Of a DNA stretch of 64,000 nt, positions 9,639 through 21,669 are shown one piece after another (positions within the stretch are counted from its first letter, which is position 1; each line of letters opens with the position of its first letter). Origin of the DNA: Vibrio gelatinilyticus (GTDB lineage: Bacteria > Pseudomonadota > Gammaproteobacteria > Enterobacterales > Vibrionaceae); the NCBI RefSeq assembly GCF_022836845.1, contig NZ_JAJNNZ010000001.1:310001-374000 (forward strand). The letters run 5' to 3'. Position numbers and translations under genes: made by a program. The notes below the pieces were generated by a model that was not told where the DNA came from, made no database searches, and saw only the letters and a list, made by a program, of their open reading frames with translations.

Positions 9639-10999
9639 CAAAAATGACTCCAACAATGCAAAGTGGCATAGCTACCCCAAGGCGAAACGCGTTGTACGGT
9701 CAGGCCTGGAGTTTGCTTAGTGTATTTTTTTACAATTAAGTCTGTGTCTAGAAACAGGTTCGCTTGGGATTGACCGCGCAAGCTGACGTAGTTAACCGTC
9801 CATGGGCCAATCCCTTTTAGTGCAAGCCAACTCTCTACCTCACCTTCTGGGTGATCAACCAAATGTTGTGCGAGCCGGCTAAGTGTTTGCTTACGACTTT
9901 CAGGCATGCGCAAGAAGCTCAAGTCAGCACTGGCGACACGCGTTGGAGACGGAAAGACTCCAGATTCACCGCGTGGCCCAGCTAATGTCTCCACGAGCAA
10001 ATTAAGCTGAGATATAGCCAACTTCACCGACACTTGCTGGCCTAATACTGCTCTCACCCCTGCCTCCCAAACCGACCAAACACCGGGAATTCGAATGCCA
10101 GGATAACGAATTAGCATCGGATCGACGGCTGATAGCTGACTTTCAATCATGGTGACATCACTGTCTAAATCAAACATTCGTCGAATTCTTGTCACCAGTT
10201 GTTTAAGTTTGGTCACATCCTGCAGTTCAAACTCGACCACCACTGATTGGCAATGTTCCTTATCGGCATAGATTTTAAACCAACCAGAGCTGCCATCGAT
10301 ATCGACGACTCGTTGATAGCTATCGGCCGTCACCGTTTCTATGCCTTTAATGGCTCTCAAACGGTAAAAATCCAGTAATCTTTGCCAATCATAGGCGCCA
10401 CGGTAGGCCAAGCGCAACGAACACCCATTGGGCTGGGCCTGATTGCCTCTTCGCACTTGGCTTGGATTCAATTTCAGCGTCTTCATAAACGCATCATTAA
10501 AGCGCCGTATACTATTAAAGCCACACGCGTAGCCAATATCCTGCACGGACATCGTACTAGAATGCAGTAACTGCTTGGCAAACATTAACTGATTTAAAAG
10601 AGCAAGTTGCTTTGGTGATACGCCCAGATGAGCATCAAATAGCTTTCTTAAATAGCGGCTGGAAATGCCCAAGCGCTCAGAAAGTTGTTCCACACTGCCA
10701 CCTTCAAGCGCGCCTTGCTCTATGAGTGTTAACGCTCGCTGAAAACTGGTTTCGCTGCCTTTCCAGGCCCAAGAGTGCGGAGCACTGTCGGGTCGGCAAC
10801 GCAAGCAAGGTCGATAACCCCTTATCAGCGCTTTCGCGGCACTGGAATAGTATTCTACATTTTCTTCTTTAGGGGGAGTGGCCGGGCAGATTGGCCGGCA
10901 AAAAATTCCGGTCGTTTTCACAGCCACGAAAAACACACCATCAAAACGATGGTCCCGCGATAATCGCGCCGCACGACACTCTTCATTGGTTAACTTCAT
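9638..10999 (-). CDS. Ada/AlkA-type fusion: zinc-binding AraC regulator plus DNA-3-methyladenine glycosylase
   Basis: The 453-residue protein carries three modules. Residues 1-75 form an Ada metal-binding domain with four cysteines (Cys34, Cys38, Cys65, Cys68) in the GIFCRPICPA and CLRCRPD motifs; in Ada one of these takes a methyl group from phosphotriesters. Residues about 85-185 are an AraC-type double helix-turn-helix (RLGISSRYLRKLF; DIGYACGFNSIRRFNDAF). Residues about 195-450 are an AlkA-type glycosylase with the hairpin-helix-hairpin LKGIGPWTVNYVSLRG and the catalytic Asp in LDTDL. It therefore likely senses alkylation, activates the repair genes and excises alkylated bases. The last 20 residues look divergent. 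Confidence 0.88.
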   Translation of the reverse strand: MKLTNEECRAARLSRDHRFDGVFFVAVKTTGIFCRPICPATPPKEENVEYYSSAAKALIRGYRPCLRCRPDSAPHSWAWKGSETSFQRALTLIEQGALEGGSVEQLSERLGISSRYLRKLFDAHLGVSPKQLALLNQLMFAKQLLHSSTMSVQDIGYACGFNSIRRFNDAFMKTLKLNPSQVRRGNQAQPNGCSLRLAYRGAYDWQRLLDFYRLRAIKGIETVTADSYQRVVDIDGSSGWFKIYADKEHCQSVVVEFELQDVTKLKQLVTRIRRMFDLDSDVTMIESQLSAVDPMLIRYPGIRIPGVWSVWEAGVRAVLGQQVSVKLAISQLNLLVETLAGPRGESGVFPSPTRVASADLSFLRMPESRKQTLSRLAQHLVDHPEGEVESWLALKGIGPWTVNYVSLRGQSQANLFLDTDLIVKKYTKQTPGLTVQRVSPWGSYATLHCWSHF

Positions 11000-11207
11000 A
11001 GCTCACCCCACCACAACTCATAGTGTATTGTAAGCCAACTTATACATTTACCTAGCCACTTTCGGAACTATTGCATGGCAATGCCGAATATTAAGGTTCC
11101 CCATACGTGACACCTTTCGCGACCATGACGATGAGATGACGCCAATACTCGACACAAACGTCTACTCTAGGATAGATTGGCGCTTTACCTCTTATAATTT
11201 AAAGCTT

Positions 11208-11723
11208 ATGCAGTTACTCAAGATAGATAAATCAACGTATAAAAAACGCCTAAACATCATTACTATTGCTCTTGTAGCCGCACTAGCGCTGCTTTCTGTC
11301 GGCTTTGGCAGCCTACTAATTGCCAATTTCGGTGCTCAACAGGGCACAACGGAATCCACCGGGAATTTTCATCTCAATTTAATTGGCGTGATTGCGGCCG
11401 CCATTGTCTGCGCTTCTGCCATGTCATTTTTGAAAGAAACTCCGTATTTTCACGAAGTGTATTACGTATGGCGACTCAAGGCGTTGCAAAACCGTATTTA
11501 TCGTAAACTTAAAGGTATTAAGGAAAGAGGCGCTAGTAATGACCGCGATGCGCTCATCATTTTGAATTTCTACTATCGCAGTCTAAAAGAAGTCTATTTA
11601 CTGGACAACAACACGCTAACACTGCCTGAACTAGAAACCAATATCAGTCAGATACAACAGCAAATCGAAGATCTGAATTTGGAGATCAGTGTCGATGATT
11701 TTAATGACAACCTTTTAAAATAA
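11208..11723 (+). CDS. DUF3087 family inner-membrane protein
   Basis: The 171-residue form starts at ATG 11208 (MQLLKIDKSTYKKRLN), which fits the usual DUF3087 start better than an upstream ATG at 11136. Two transmembrane helices (about 20-42 and 60-80) are followed by a cytoplasmic domain with ETPYFHEVYYVWRLKALQNRIYRKL and a C-terminal helical, coiled-coil-like segment. The family is widespread in gammaproteobacteria and its function is unknown. The gene stands alone, convergent with a hydrolase gene. Confidence 0.75.
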   Translation: MQLLKIDKSTYKKRLNIITIALVAALALLSVGFGSLLIANFGAQQGTTESTGNFHLNLIGVIAAAIVCASAMSFLKETPYFHEVYYVWRLKALQNRIYRKLKGIKERGASNDRDALIILNFYYRSLKEVYLLDNNTLTLPELETNISQIQQQIEDLNLEISVDDFNDNLLK

Positions 11724-11799
11724 TGCATTAGGACCATAGTGCGCGTGTCGCTCACTAAGGTTCTCTTGGCCTTTATTACCTAACACACTACCTTCATTA

Positions 11800-12591
11800 T
11801 CACTGTGAAAATATCGCTTGGGCACAGGCTTGAGCATGGCTGCCAACGAGACCATGGCTCGCGCCAGAGATCTTGGTGGAACGGGCATTGGGTAACAACG
11901 TATGAAGGTGGCCAGCAATAGCGTGGGCAACAGTATTTGACTGACTGCCAAATACGATGTTTGTTGGAACGTTCAAAGTCACGAGGTCAAAGGCTTCATT
12001 TGGAAACGTGGTACAAATATCCCAATGCCGTACATTATTTCTCTCAAGAGTACTCATCATCGTCTTCACTTCATCTGGAAACTGTGCAAACTCACTGCTT
12101 GCACTCCAAAAGTCGATAACCTTGCCACAAGCTTCAGGTTGATTTTGTTCCACGGACGACCGGTAATCTTGTAAGAAGTCATTGACGGTTGCCAGCATAG
12201 GTCGGTCGTTTTCCAACTCAAGAACCCATGTGGCAACTGGCTCAAATAGACTCAATTGAGCCAGTTTGACCTGCCCTTTTAGTGCCATTGCTAAAGCGAC
12301 AACACCACCATAAGAATGCCCAACCAAATGGATCGGCTCGTCGCATTCTTTGGCGATAATGGCTTCAATGATACTAAGTTCGGTTTCAACCATCGCTAAC
12401 TCGAAATCCTCTGGCTGTGGCGTACCACAATGTCCGGGCAATTTAATCAAAATACAACGATGTCCTTGGGGGATCAGTGGAAGCATTCGTTTCCAAGTAG
12501 ACGTCGTTGCATAAGAGCCGTGGATCATCACGATGGGACGTCCTTCGCCATACGACTCATAATACTGTTCTAATTCAATCTTCCCTTCCAT
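11800..12591 (-). CDS. Alpha/beta-fold hydrolase
   Basis: The 263-residue protein has the alpha/beta hydrolase layout: an oxyanion-hole motif MIHGSYATTSTWKRML near 22, the nucleophile elbow VGHSYGG (Ser near 95), an acidic residue in the FGSQSNTVAHA region and a late His in SGASHGLVGSH. No signal peptide is seen, so it should be cytosolic. The substrate cannot be inferred. It is convergent with the DUF3087 gene and upstream of nothing obvious. Confidence 0.75.
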   Translation of the reverse strand: MEGKIELEQYYESYGEGRPIVMIHGSYATTSTWKRMLPLIPQGHRCILIKLPGHCGTPQPEDFELAMVETELSIIEAIIAKECDEPIHLVGHSYGGVVALAMALKGQVKLAQLSLFEPVATWVLELENDRPMLATVNDFLQDYRSSVEQNQPEACGKVIDFWSASSEFAQFPDEVKTMMSTLERNNVRHWDICTTFPNEAFDLVTLNVPTNIVFGSQSNTVAHAIAGHLHTLLPNARSTKISGASHGLVGSHAQACAQAIFSQ

Positions 12592-12762
12592 ACTAACACT
12601 CTGCTTAATATTCCAATTACATTGAACGATAATGCAATAACGTTAAGCCGAATCACTCTGCGACCATATCCCCCAATTCGGGGATAAAGTCTCCCCAAAG
12701 CGCAGGTTGATTACTTTTCCTTTTCGCTAAACACTCTCAGTCAATAGAGTGACTAAGTGACA

Positions 12763-13596
12763 CTAAAACAAGCGGCGTTTTAATCCAGCGCGTTCTAAGA
12801 TCCGAGTCGAGATCTCCTCAACCGATAGCGAAGAGGTATTGATATAAGGGATCGCTTCTCTACGGAATAGCGCCTCGACACTGGCAAGTTCAGTCATACA
12901 CTGCTGCGTGCTTGCATAATCACTTCCAGACAAACGATTTTCACGAATTTCAGTTAACCTTTGTGCATCAATGGTCAACCCAAACAACTTATGGCGGTGG
13001 ATCTCAAACTGAGGCAGTAATTTAAGTGCACGTAAATCGTCATCAATGAACGGATAGTTGACGACCCGTAAACCAAACTGCATCGCCATATATAGGCTCG
13101 TCGGCGTTTTTCCGCTGCGCGAGACCCCCAGCAAAATGATGTCGGCTTGTTCAATATCTCTTAATGACACCCCGTCATCGTGCGCTAGCGTGTATTCAAT
13201 GGCGGCAATGCGATCAAAGTATTTATCAGAATCTTTAGCAACACTATGAGAACGCTGAAGCTTTGGGGCAGGCTCCATCTTGAGGTCGCTTTTCACTTGC
13301 TGAACAACGCCCTCTAGAACATCGTAAAAGTGAGCGGTCGCGGTTAAAAGTTGCTCTCGAATTTCGGGGATGACAATAGAAAAGAATACCAAAGGTTCTA
13401 CGCCGGATTGTTCATAAGACACCGAAATCTGTTTGATAAGTTCGGCCAATTTATCTTCGCTTTCTATAAAGGGAAAGGTCTTTTCATTCGCGCGCAACGA
13501 AAACTGCCCGAGGACGACATGCCCGATTGTTTCACAGGTTATCGCTGTTCCATCAGACACATAGAATACATCACGACTTTGACTAACATTTTGCAT
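12763..13596 (-). CDS. ppsR: PEP synthase regulatory protein (bifunctional kinase/pyrophosphorylase)
   Basis: PpsR inactivates PEP synthase by ADP-dependent phosphorylation of a threonine and reactivates it by phosphate-dependent dephosphorylation. The 277-residue protein (DUF299 family) has the P-loop-like [15 protein letters not shown] near residue 155, preceded by QADIILL, and the typical YPFIDDDL and [12 protein letters not shown] segments. It diverges from ppsA, its target, across a short regulatory region, the standard Vibrio and enterobacterial arrangement. Confidence 0.93.
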   Translation of the reverse strand: MQNVSQSRDVFYVSDGTAITCETIGHVVLGQFSLRANEKTFPFIESEDKLAELIKQISVSYEQSGVEPLVFFSIVIPEIREQLLTATAHFYDVLEGVVQQVKSDLKMEPAPKLQRSHSVAKDSDKYFDRIAAIEYTLAHDDGVSLRDIEQADIILLGVSRSGKTPTSLYMAMQFGLRVVNYPFIDDDLRALKLLPQFEIHRHKLFGLTIDAQRLTEIRENRLSGSDYASTQQCMTELASVEALFRREAIPYINTSSLSVEEISTRILERAGLKRRLF

Positions 13597-13689
13597 ATTT
13601 TATTTTGTATTTAGAAAATTATTTGATTACGATGCCAAACATAATATCGATAACAAACCCAGGCAAGCAACCTCGTCCCCCACAGCTTT

Positions 13690-13735
13690 GGAAATTTCCT
13701 ATAATTTTCTTAGGCTGAAACGTAATCGTTTGCCT
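13690..13735 (+). promoter_or_regulatory. ppsR-ppsA intergenic regulatory region
   Basis: A TATAAT box (13700-13705) sits 67 bases upstream of the chosen ppsA start. It is preceded by a perfect palindrome GGAAATTTCC (13690-13699) and followed by the inverted repeat AAACG-TAAT-CGTTT (within 13718-13731). The latter contains GCTGAAACG, which resembles a half-site of the Cra/FruR regulator known to activate ppsA in enterics. Assignment to Cra is inference, because the spacing differs from the consensus. Confidence 0.35.
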
Positions 13736-13772
13736 AGCTCCCTACAAAGCTGCAATGTTTCTGGAGAAAGAC

Positions 13773-16145
13773 ATGCAAAAGAACACCCTCTGGTTTAATG
13801 GCCTATCAATGAACGATGTTGATAAGGTCGGTGGAAAAAATGCCTCGCTAGGCGAAATGGTATCGAATCTGGCAAATGCTGGTGTTTCGGTGCCAAACGG
13901 TTTCGCGACCACGTCATACGCGTTTAACCAGTTTTTAGACTTCGAAGGACTTGATGTTCGAATTCACCAACTTTTAGACGAATTAGACGTTGACGACGTT
14001 GATGCCCTGCGAAAAACAGGGGCAATCATACGTCAGTGGGTTCTCGACGCTCCGTTTCCTAATGATCTTGAGCAAGATATTCGCGCAAACTTTCATGACC
14101 TTACCGAAGGCAATGACGAACATTCTGTCGCCGTTCGCTCTTCAGCCACTGCTGAAGATCTCCCTGATGCCTCTTTCGCTGGCCAACAAGAAACGTTTTT
14201 AAACGTCAAAGGCATTGATGCAGTACTGGAAGCCACTAAGCACGTATTCGCTTCACTGTTTAACGATCGCGCTATCTCTTATCGTGTTCACCAAGGGTTC
14301 GACCACCGTGGTATCGCTCTATCAGCTGGTATCCAGCGTATGGTTCGCTCTGACAAGGCGTCTTCAGGCGTAATGTTTACCCTAGATACTGAATCTGGGT
14401 TTGACCAGGTCGTCTTCATCACCTCTTCATGGGGATTAGGTGAAATGGTCGTTCAGGGGGCAGTTAACCCTGATGAGTTTTACGTGCATAAACCGCTATT
14501 AGAAGCCGGCCAATCGCCTATTGTCCGCAAGACATTTGGCTCAAAACTTATCAAAATGGTTTACTCAGAAAACCAAGAGATTGGCAAACAAGTCGATGTC
14601 GTTGATACCTGCGAAAAAGAACGCAATCAATTCTCACTAAACGATGCTGAAATCAAAGAGCTGGCTAAACAAGCGATGATCATTGAAAAGCACTATCAGC
14701 GTCCAATGGATATTGAGTGGGCCAAAGATGGCATTGATGGCCAATTGTACATTGTGCAAGCCCGTCCAGAAACCGTATGTTCTCAATCAGAGCAAAACGT
14801 GATTGAGCGCTTTCAGTTAAATGACAAAGCAGATGTTCTTATCGAAGGTCGCGCCATTGGACAGCGTATTGGTAAGGGTATCGTGCGTTTAGTCGATTCG
14901 TTGGATCAAATGTCTTTGGTCCAGGAAGGCGACGTGTTAGTCACTGACATGACAGACCCTGACTGGGAACCTGTCATGAAAAAAGCATCGGCGATTGTCA
15001 CTAACCGCGGTGGTCGCACTTGTCATGCTGCTATCATTGCTCGCGAACTAGGCATTCCTGCGATTGTGGGTTGCGGAAACGCAACAAGCGTACTGACGGA
15101 TGGTGCCACCGTCACCGTATCTTGTGCCGAGGGCGAAACCGGTTATGTTTACCAAGGCGATCTTGACTTTGAAATCCGCCGTTCATCGGTAGATGAACTG
15201 CCTATACTACCGACCAAAGTCATGATGAACGTGGGTAACCCAGATCGTGCTTTCGATTTTGCCCAAATCCCAAATGAAGGCGTTGGTCTTGCTCGTTTGG
15301 AGTTTATCATCAACAAAATGATCGGCATTCACCCCAAAGCTCTGCTTAATTTTGCTCAGCAATCTGATGAACTCAAAGCTGAAATCACCGAACGCATTAA
15401 AGGTTACAGTGACCCGGTGGACTTCTATGTCAGCAAGTTGACCGAAGGTATCGCTACTATCGGTGCTGCTTTCTGGCCAAAACGCGTGATCGTTCGTATG
15501 TCTGATTTTAAATCAAACGAGTACAGTAACTTAGTGGGTGGCCAAGGCTACGAGCCTCATGAAGAAAACCCAATGCTTGGTTTCCGTGGTGCGTCTCGCT
15601 ACATTTCTCCACTTTTTGAAGATTGTTTCGAGCTAGAAACTCAGGCGATTAAGCGCGTTCGTAACGAAATGGGCCTCAAAAACGTCGAAGTGATGATCCC
15701 ATTTGTACGCACACCGAGCGAAGCTGCCTCTGTTATTGATCTACTTGCCAAGTTTGACCTACGCCGCGGAGACCAGGGGCTAAAAGTGATCATGATGTGC
15801 GAGTTGCCGTCTAATGCGATATTAGCTGACGAATTTTTGAAGTATTTTGATGGCTTCTCTATCGGTTCTAACGACATGACTCAATTAACCCTCGGACTGG
15901 ATCGCGACTCTGGCGATGTCGCGCATCTCTTTGACGAGCGCAACCCTGCGGTTAAGGCGATGCTAAAAATGGCTATTGACGCTGCCACAAAAGCGGGCAA
16001 GTACGTCGGCATTTGTGGACAGGGTCCTTCTGACCACGAAGATCTGGCTGAGTGGCTTATGGAGCAAGGTATCAGTTCAGTATCGTTAAACCCAGATACG
16101 GTTATCGATACATGGGTACAACTGGGCAAAGCCACCCATCAATAA
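13773..16145 (+). CDS. ppsA: Phosphoenolpyruvate synthase
   Basis: This enzyme converts pyruvate and ATP to PEP, AMP and phosphate during gluconeogenesis. The 790-residue protein (start [10 protein letters not shown] at 13773, with GGAGA upstream) contains the N-terminal ATP-grasp nucleotide-binding domain and the swivelling phosphohistidine domain with [17 protein letters not shown]. The phosphorylated His is about residue 418, and the neighbouring Thr is the PpsR target. The C-terminal PEP/pyruvate TIM barrel shows [16 protein letters not shown] and the ICGQGPSD segment. Length and motifs are normal. A strong terminator follows. Confidence 0.96.
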   Translation: MQKNTLWFNGLSMNDVDKVGGKNASLGEMVSNLANAGVSVPNGFATTSYAFNQFLDFEGLDVRIHQLLDELDVDDVDALRKTGAIIRQWVLDAPFPNDLEQDIRANFHDLTEGNDEHSVAVRSSATAEDLPDASFAGQQETFLNVKGIDAVLEATKHVFASLFNDRAISYRVHQGFDHRGIALSAGIQRMVRSDKASSGVMFTLDTESGFDQVVFITSSWGLGEMVVQGAVNPDEFYVHKPLLEAGQSPIVRKTFGSKLIKMVYSENQEIGKQVDVVDTCEKERNQFSLNDAEIKELAKQAMIIEKHYQRPMDIEWAKDGIDGQLYIVQARPETVCSQSEQNVIERFQLNDKADVLIEGRAIGQRIGKGIVRLVDSLDQMSLVQEGDVLVTDMTDPDWEPVMKKASAIVTNRGGRTCHAAIIARELGIPAIVGCGNATSVLTDGATVTVSCAEGETGYVYQGDLDFEIRRSSVDELPILPTKVMMNVGNPDRAFDFAQIPNEGVGLARLEFIINKMIGIHPKALLNFAQQSDELKAEITERIKGYSDPVDFYVSKLTEGIATIGAAFWPKRVIVRMSDFKSNEYSNLVGGQGYEPHEENPMLGFRGASRYISPLFEDCFELETQAIKRVRNEMGLKNVEVMIPFVRTPSEAASVIDLLAKFDLRRGDQGLKVIMMCELPSNAILADEFLKYFDGFSIGSNDMTQLTLGLDRDSGDVAHLFDERNPAVKAMLKMAIDAATKAGKYVGICGQGPSDHEDLAEWLMEQGISSVSLNPDTVIDTWVQLGKATHQ

Positions 16146-16181
16146 TTTCTGTGTTGTCAGAAACACCCTAGAAAAACCTTC

Positions 16182-16211
16182 AAAAAGTGCCGTTTACGGC
16201 ACTTTTTTTTT
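16182..16211 (+). terminator. ppsA terminator
   Basis: The stem AAAGTGCCG / CGGCACTTT with a TTTA loop is followed by a run of T, 36 bases past the ppsA stop. It is a textbook intrinsic terminator. Confidence 0.9.
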
Positions 16212-16284
16212 GCGTTCTTAAAAATACTATGTTCTTTCACTCGATAGAGCTAACCTCTAGAAACAGGAACCAGCACCCTGTTAA

Positions 16285-17700
<1,416 letters not shown>

Positions 17701-17713
17701 CTTTTGTTTAGGC

Positions 17714-17752
17714 ACTTGGCTGCTGTGTCCTCTGGGCAGCCAAGTCCTTTTA
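17714..17752. terminator. Hairpin between the glucosidase gene and the cio operon
   Basis: The arms ACTTGGCTGC and GCAGCCAAGT surround a 12-base loop and are followed by CCTTTTATTT on the plus strand. It can end the glucosidase transcript and sits immediately downstream of the convergent DUF2474 gene. Confidence 0.7.
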
Positions 17753-17756
17753 TTTG

Positions 17757-17885
17757 CTATCCAATTCCAAGAGCAAAACGAATAGCGTAAGCCACTGCCG
17801 AAAGAGTTAGCACACTGAGCGACCATATCAATACAAACCAAGCCGCTTTTTTCCAACCATTCGAGTTTTTGTTAGAGCACAACAT
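17757..17885 (-). CDS. DUF2474-type small subunit of the bd oxidase operon
   Basis: The frame of 42 residues starts inside the stop of cioB (TAATG overlap) and ends at 17757. The product begins MLCSNKNSNGWKKAAWFV and has one transmembrane helix followed by a short YAIRFALGIG tail. Tiny proteins of this shape (DUF2474) are regularly encoded after cyanide-insensitive bd oxidase genes. By analogy with CydX in E. coli they are thought to stabilise the oxidase. The translational overlap supports real expression. Confidence 0.75.
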   Translation of the reverse strand: MLCSNKNSNGWKKAAWFVLIWSLSVLTLSAVAYAIRFALGIG

Positions 17886-18886
17886 TAGTGATACCCCTCT
17901 CCGTGCTTGAGTTTTCCTCTAAACACCCAATAAGAGTAGGCGCTATAGGCGATGATCAAAGGAAGCAGAATGGCCGCGCCAGCAAACAAGAAACTCAAGC
18001 TAGAGTCCGGGGCAGCGGCTTCACGAAACGTGAATGCAAAAGGCACGAGATAAGGGAAAGTGCTCACCGCAAATCCTAGCGCTGACACTATAAATAAAGC
18101 GATTCCCCAAAGGTAGGCACGGACCGCTTTGTGGACCACCAAAGCCCGGAATAAACACACTATGCAGACGAGAGCGATAAGGGGAATTACAAAAAACAGA
18201 GCGGAATTAGGCATATTAAACCAACGCGCCGCGACCAATGGATTACTCAAAGGCAACCACACGCTCACACACGCAATACAAACAACGAGTGCCACCCCCC
18301 AACGTCTAGCGATAACGTAGTATCGGCTCACCAAATCATCGGGTAGTTTAATGATCAACCAACAAGCCCCCAGTAGCACATAGGCACAAACAAGGGCTAA
18401 TCCACAAAACACGCTAAATGGGCTTAGCCAATCAAACCAACCACCAGCATAACTTCTCCCCTCTACACGGATCCCTTGCAACAGCGCACCGAGCATGATG
18501 CCTTGCATCACGGTTGCCGTGAGCGAACCGAGGAAAAATGCGCTGTCCCAAAGAAATTGTCCTCTTTTCGTGCGGAATCGATACTCGAACGAAACCCCTC
18601 GAAGTATTAAGCCTAGGAGCATCAAGATAAGCGGCGCGTACAAGGCTGGCATCACCACCGAGTAAGCCAGTGGGAACACCGCAAACAATCCACCTCCACC
18701 AAGAACCAACCATGTTTCATTACCATCCCAAACAGGTGCAATACTGTTCATCATCAGGTCACGTTCAGATCCAGTGTGTGCGCTAGGAAACAAGATGCCG
18801 ATGCCCAAATCAAAACCGTCGAGAATGACGTAGATAAGTACGGCAAGACCAATGAGTCCATACCAAATCAATGCATAATCCATCAC
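17885..18886 (-). CDS. cioB: Cytochrome bd-type (cyanide-insensitive) ubiquinol oxidase subunit II
   Basis: The 333-residue polytopic membrane protein (CydB family) has the N-terminal YALIWYGLIGLAVLIYVILDGFDLGIG signature region and the WDGNETWLVLGGGGLFAVFP segment near 53. It is the non-haem partner of subunit I in a bd-type quinol oxidase that reduces oxygen to water without pumping protons. It follows cioA by nine bases and overlaps a 42-codon gene at its 3' end. The short form of subunit I next door places the pair in the cyanide-insensitive (Cio) branch. Confidence 0.9.
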   Translation of the reverse strand: MMDYALIWYGLIGLAVLIYVILDGFDLGIGILFPSAHTGSERDLMMNSIAPVWDGNETWLVLGGGGLFAVFPLAYSVVMPALYAPLILMLLGLILRGVSFEYRFRTKRGQFLWDSAFFLGSLTATVMQGIMLGALLQGIRVEGRSYAGGWFDWLSPFSVFCGLALVCAYVLLGACWLIIKLPDDLVSRYYVIARRWGVALVVCIACVSVWLPLSNPLVAARWFNMPNSALFFVIPLIALVCIVCLFRALVVHKAVRAYLWGIALFIVSALGFAVSTFPYLVPFAFTFREAAAPDSSLSFLFAGAAILLPLIIAYSAYSYWVFRGKLKHGEGYH

Positions 18887-18895
18887 AACTTCTCC

Positions 18896-20284
18896 CTAGG
18901 AAAGATGATTAGAGTGAGACAAAGGGTCCGCTTTACTGCCGTCAGGCAAACGCGAGTCCAGTGAGTCTTCATAACGCGTAGGTGATTTACGCATCAGTCT
19001 GAGCAAGTAGAAAAAGCCCGCACCAAAAACGATAAAATAAACAATAATAAAAGCCGTCAATGACACGCTGACCGCTGCTGCATCAATTGGTGACACGGAG
19101 TCAGCAGTTGTTAGCAGCCCATAGACGGTATAAGGTTGTCGACCGACCTCGGTTGTCACCCAACCCGCAATGACCGCGACAAACCCGAGGGGAGAGGCTA
19201 AAACGCTCGCTCGGTGAAACCATGGGCTTTGGTAAAGACGCCCTGTCTTCCTAAGCCATAGACTGGTTAAACCAAGTAGCAGCATAACCATTCCAATGCC
19301 TACCATGATCCGAAAGCTCCAAAATACAATGGCGACGGGAGGGTGCTGCTCTTCTGGAAAACCATCTAGCCCCGTTATGGCGCCATTTGGGTCGTGTGTC
19401 AGTATCAAGCTTCCCAGTTTTGGGATCTCGATTTTATAGTCAACTTGCTTAGTATCGTCATTGGGTAATCCAAACAAAATCAGCGGTGCGCCAACCTGAG
19501 ATTCATAATGCCCTTCCATTGCTGCAATTTTAGCCGGTTGATGCTCTAACGTATTTAGGCCGTGCAGATCCCCTGCGACAATTTGAATGGGAGTGACAAT
19601 CGCTGCCATCCACAACGCCATTGAGAACATTGTTTTTGCCAATGGATTGTTAGGCGATTTCAGTAGGTGAAAAGCTCCGACACCAGCAACGACAAACGCA
19701 GTTGTAAGGTAAGCGGCGAGTAGCATATGAACTAGGCGATAAGGAAAAGAGGGATTGAACACTATCTCAAACCAATCTTTGGGAATGAATTGTCCCGCTT
19801 CATTGATTGAGTAACCAACCGGCGTCTGCATCCAGCTGTTAACGGATAATATCCAGAACGCCGAAAGAAACGTACCAAATGCGACAATGCATGTTGAGGC
19901 AAAGTGTGCTTTCTTTCCGACTCTCTCCATACCAAAAAGCATGACCCCCAGAAAACCAGCCTCCAGAAAAAAGGCGGTAAACACTTCGTAGCCCATCAAG
20001 GGACCAAGAATGGGCCCGGTCTTATCAGAAAAGACACTCCAGTTAGTACCAAATTGATAACTTAAAACGATGCCACTGACGACCCCCATACCGAAGCTAA
20101 TCGCAAAGATCTTGAGCCAGTACTTGTATAGCTGGAGGTATTTTTCCTGAGATGTTTTTAAGTACAAGCCTTCGAGAACAGCAAGGTAACTCGCTAGTCC
20201 TATCGTGAATGCAGGAAAAATAATGTGAAAAGATACCGTGAATGCGAATTGGAATCTCGCGAGATCAATAGCCAGCGTGTCCAT
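18896..20284 (-). CDS. cioA: Cytochrome bd-type (cyanide-insensitive) ubiquinol oxidase subunit I
   Basis: The 462-residue protein carries the haem-bearing CydA fold: LARFQFAFTVSFHIIFPAFTIGLA at the N-terminus, the GMGVVSGIVLSYQFGTNW segment near 60, and GRQPYTVYGLLTTADSVSP near 390. At 462 residues it has the short quinol (Q) loop that separates Cio-type oxidases from the longer E. coli CydA. A GAG-rich ribosome site lies just upstream. First gene of a three-gene operon with cioB and the DUF2474 gene. Expected role: respiration at low oxygen or with inhibitors of haem-copper oxidases. Confidence 0.9.
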   Translation of the reverse strand: MDTLAIDLARFQFAFTVSFHIIFPAFTIGLASYLAVLEGLYLKTSQEKYLQLYKYWLKIFAISFGMGVVSGIVLSYQFGTNWSVFSDKTGPILGPLMGYEVFTAFFLEAGFLGVMLFGMERVGKKAHFASTCIVAFGTFLSAFWILSVNSWMQTPVGYSINEAGQFIPKDWFEIVFNPSFPYRLVHMLLAAYLTTAFVVAGVGAFHLLKSPNNPLAKTMFSMALWMAAIVTPIQIVAGDLHGLNTLEHQPAKIAAMEGHYESQVGAPLILFGLPNDDTKQVDYKIEIPKLGSLILTHDPNGAITGLDGFPEEQHPPVAIVFWSFRIMVGIGMVMLLLGLTSLWLRKTGRLYQSPWFHRASVLASPLGFVAVIAGWVTTEVGRQPYTVYGLLTTADSVSPIDAAAVSVSLTAFIIVYFIVFGAGFFYLLRLMRKSPTRYEDSLDSRLPDGSKADPLSHSNHLS

Positions 20285-20418
20285 GAAAATCTCCTTCCGA
20301 TGAATACTGCTTCTACGTCAATTTGGCCGAAAACGTTCATATTGATAGCCAAAGAACATCCAAATCACTCTTTTTGACCGTATAACCAGTGTTAAGTTGT
20401 CAAATGAGGTACATGGAT

Positions 20419-21669
20419 ATGAGTCTAAAAAATCGATTAGACGCAATGGCGCCATATTTTGAGCAGGGCGGGCGATATGAAAAGTTATACCCTCTGTATG
20501 AAGCGGCTGCGACCATCTTTTACACTCCGGGTTTGGTCAACAAAGGGCAAACCCATGTGAGAGACAGCATCGATCTGAAACGCATTATGATTATGGTATG
20601 GCTCGCGACCTTCCCCACCATGTTCTGGGGCATGTTTAATGTCGGTAACCAGAGTGTCATGGCGCTCATCAATACACACTCGGGAGCAGAACTAGAGCAA
20701 GTGATACAAAGTCACTGGCGTCTCGCTCTTGCCTTTGGAGATAGTCAGGCACTGCTTACTGCAAATTGGATAGAAAAGATGACCCTTGGGGCTCTCTACT
20801 TTATCCCAATATACGCGACAGTTTTTGTTGTGGGTGGGTTCTGGGAAGTCTTGTTCGCTATCGTTCGCAAACACGAAGTTAACGAAGGTTTTTTTGTCAG
20901 TTCCGTGCTTTTTGCCTTAATTCTTCCCCCTACAATTCCGTTGTGGCAGGCAGCTCTCGGCATCACTTTTGGTATTGTGGTTGCCAAGGAGTTGTTTGGG
21001 GGCACCGGACGAAACTTCCTAAACCCCGCCCTTGCCGGACGAGCCTTTCTCTATTTCGCTTATCCTTCGAACTTGTCAGGCAGCAATGTTTGGGTTACCG
21101 CCGATGGCTATTCAGGAGCGACACCCCTAAGTCAATGGTTCGAGGGCGGCGAATCGGCGTTGCAAAGCACGCTCTCACCACGCCCTCTAGCGTGGAGTGA
21201 CGCCTTTTTGGGCAATTTACCGGGCTCAATCGGGGAAGGTTCAACCTTGTTGATCATGCTCGCGGGTTTGGTACTGATTGCTATGGGAATAGCATCATGG
21301 CGCATTGTCGGAGGAGTCATTGTCGGTCTCTTTATCACTTCCACATTGTTCAATTGGATAGGATCAGACTCCAACCCAATGTTTTCTATGCCCTTCTACT
21401 GGCACTTTGTCCTTGGAGGTGTCGCATTTGGTACGTTTTTCATGGCTACAGACCCAGTCTCGGCAGCGTTTACCGACTCAAGCAAATGGGCTTATGGGAT
21501 CCTCATCGGCATGTTAACAATTGGTATTCGCGTACTCAATCCAGCCTACCCTGAAGGTATTATGCTGGCGATATTGTTTGCTAACTTATTTGCACCTTTA
21601 TTCGACTACATCGTGAAGGAGCGCAACATTAAACGCAGAGAGCAGCGGCATGCCAAAAGGCGTCCGTAA
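20419..21669 (+). CDS. NqrB-like subunit of Na+-translocating NADH:quinone reductase, unaccompanied
   Basis: The 416-residue membrane protein resembles V. cholerae NqrB from its first residues ([36 protein letters not shown]). It keeps [23 protein letters not shown] and the [11 protein letters not shown] segment; in NqrB the Thr of SGAT carries covalently bound FMN. The start at ATG 20419 matches the NqrB N-terminus better than upstream starts. The other five nqr genes are absent on both sides, so this is an extra, isolated copy. It overlaps a DUF2256 gene at its end. Whether it joins the main complex or works alone is unknown. Confidence 0.85.
   Translation: MSLKNRLDAMAPYFEQGGRYEKLYPLYEAAATIFYTPGLVNKGQTHVRDSIDLKRIMIMVWLATFPTMFWGMFNVGNQSVMALINTHSGAELEQVIQSHWRLALAFGDSQALLTANWIEKMTLGALYFIPIYATVFVVGGFWEVLFAIVRKHEVNEGFFVSSVLFALILPPTIPLWQAALGITFGIVVAKELFGGTGRNFLNPALAGRAFLYFAYPSNLSGSNVWVTADGYSGATPLSQWFEGGESALQSTLSPRPLAWSDAFLGNLPGSIGEGSTLLIMLAGLVLIAMGIASWRIVGGVIVGLFITSTLFNWIGSDSNPMFSMPFYWHFVLGGVAFGTFFMATDPVSAAFTDSSKWAYGILIGMLTIGIRVLNPAYPEGIMLAILFANLFAPLFDYIVKERNIKRREQRHAKRRP

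Noticed and set aside
13718..13731. Firm assignment of a Cra operator at ppsA
   Set aside because: The half-site is suggestive, but the spacing differs from the known palindrome, so it is listed only as a low-confidence regulatory region.
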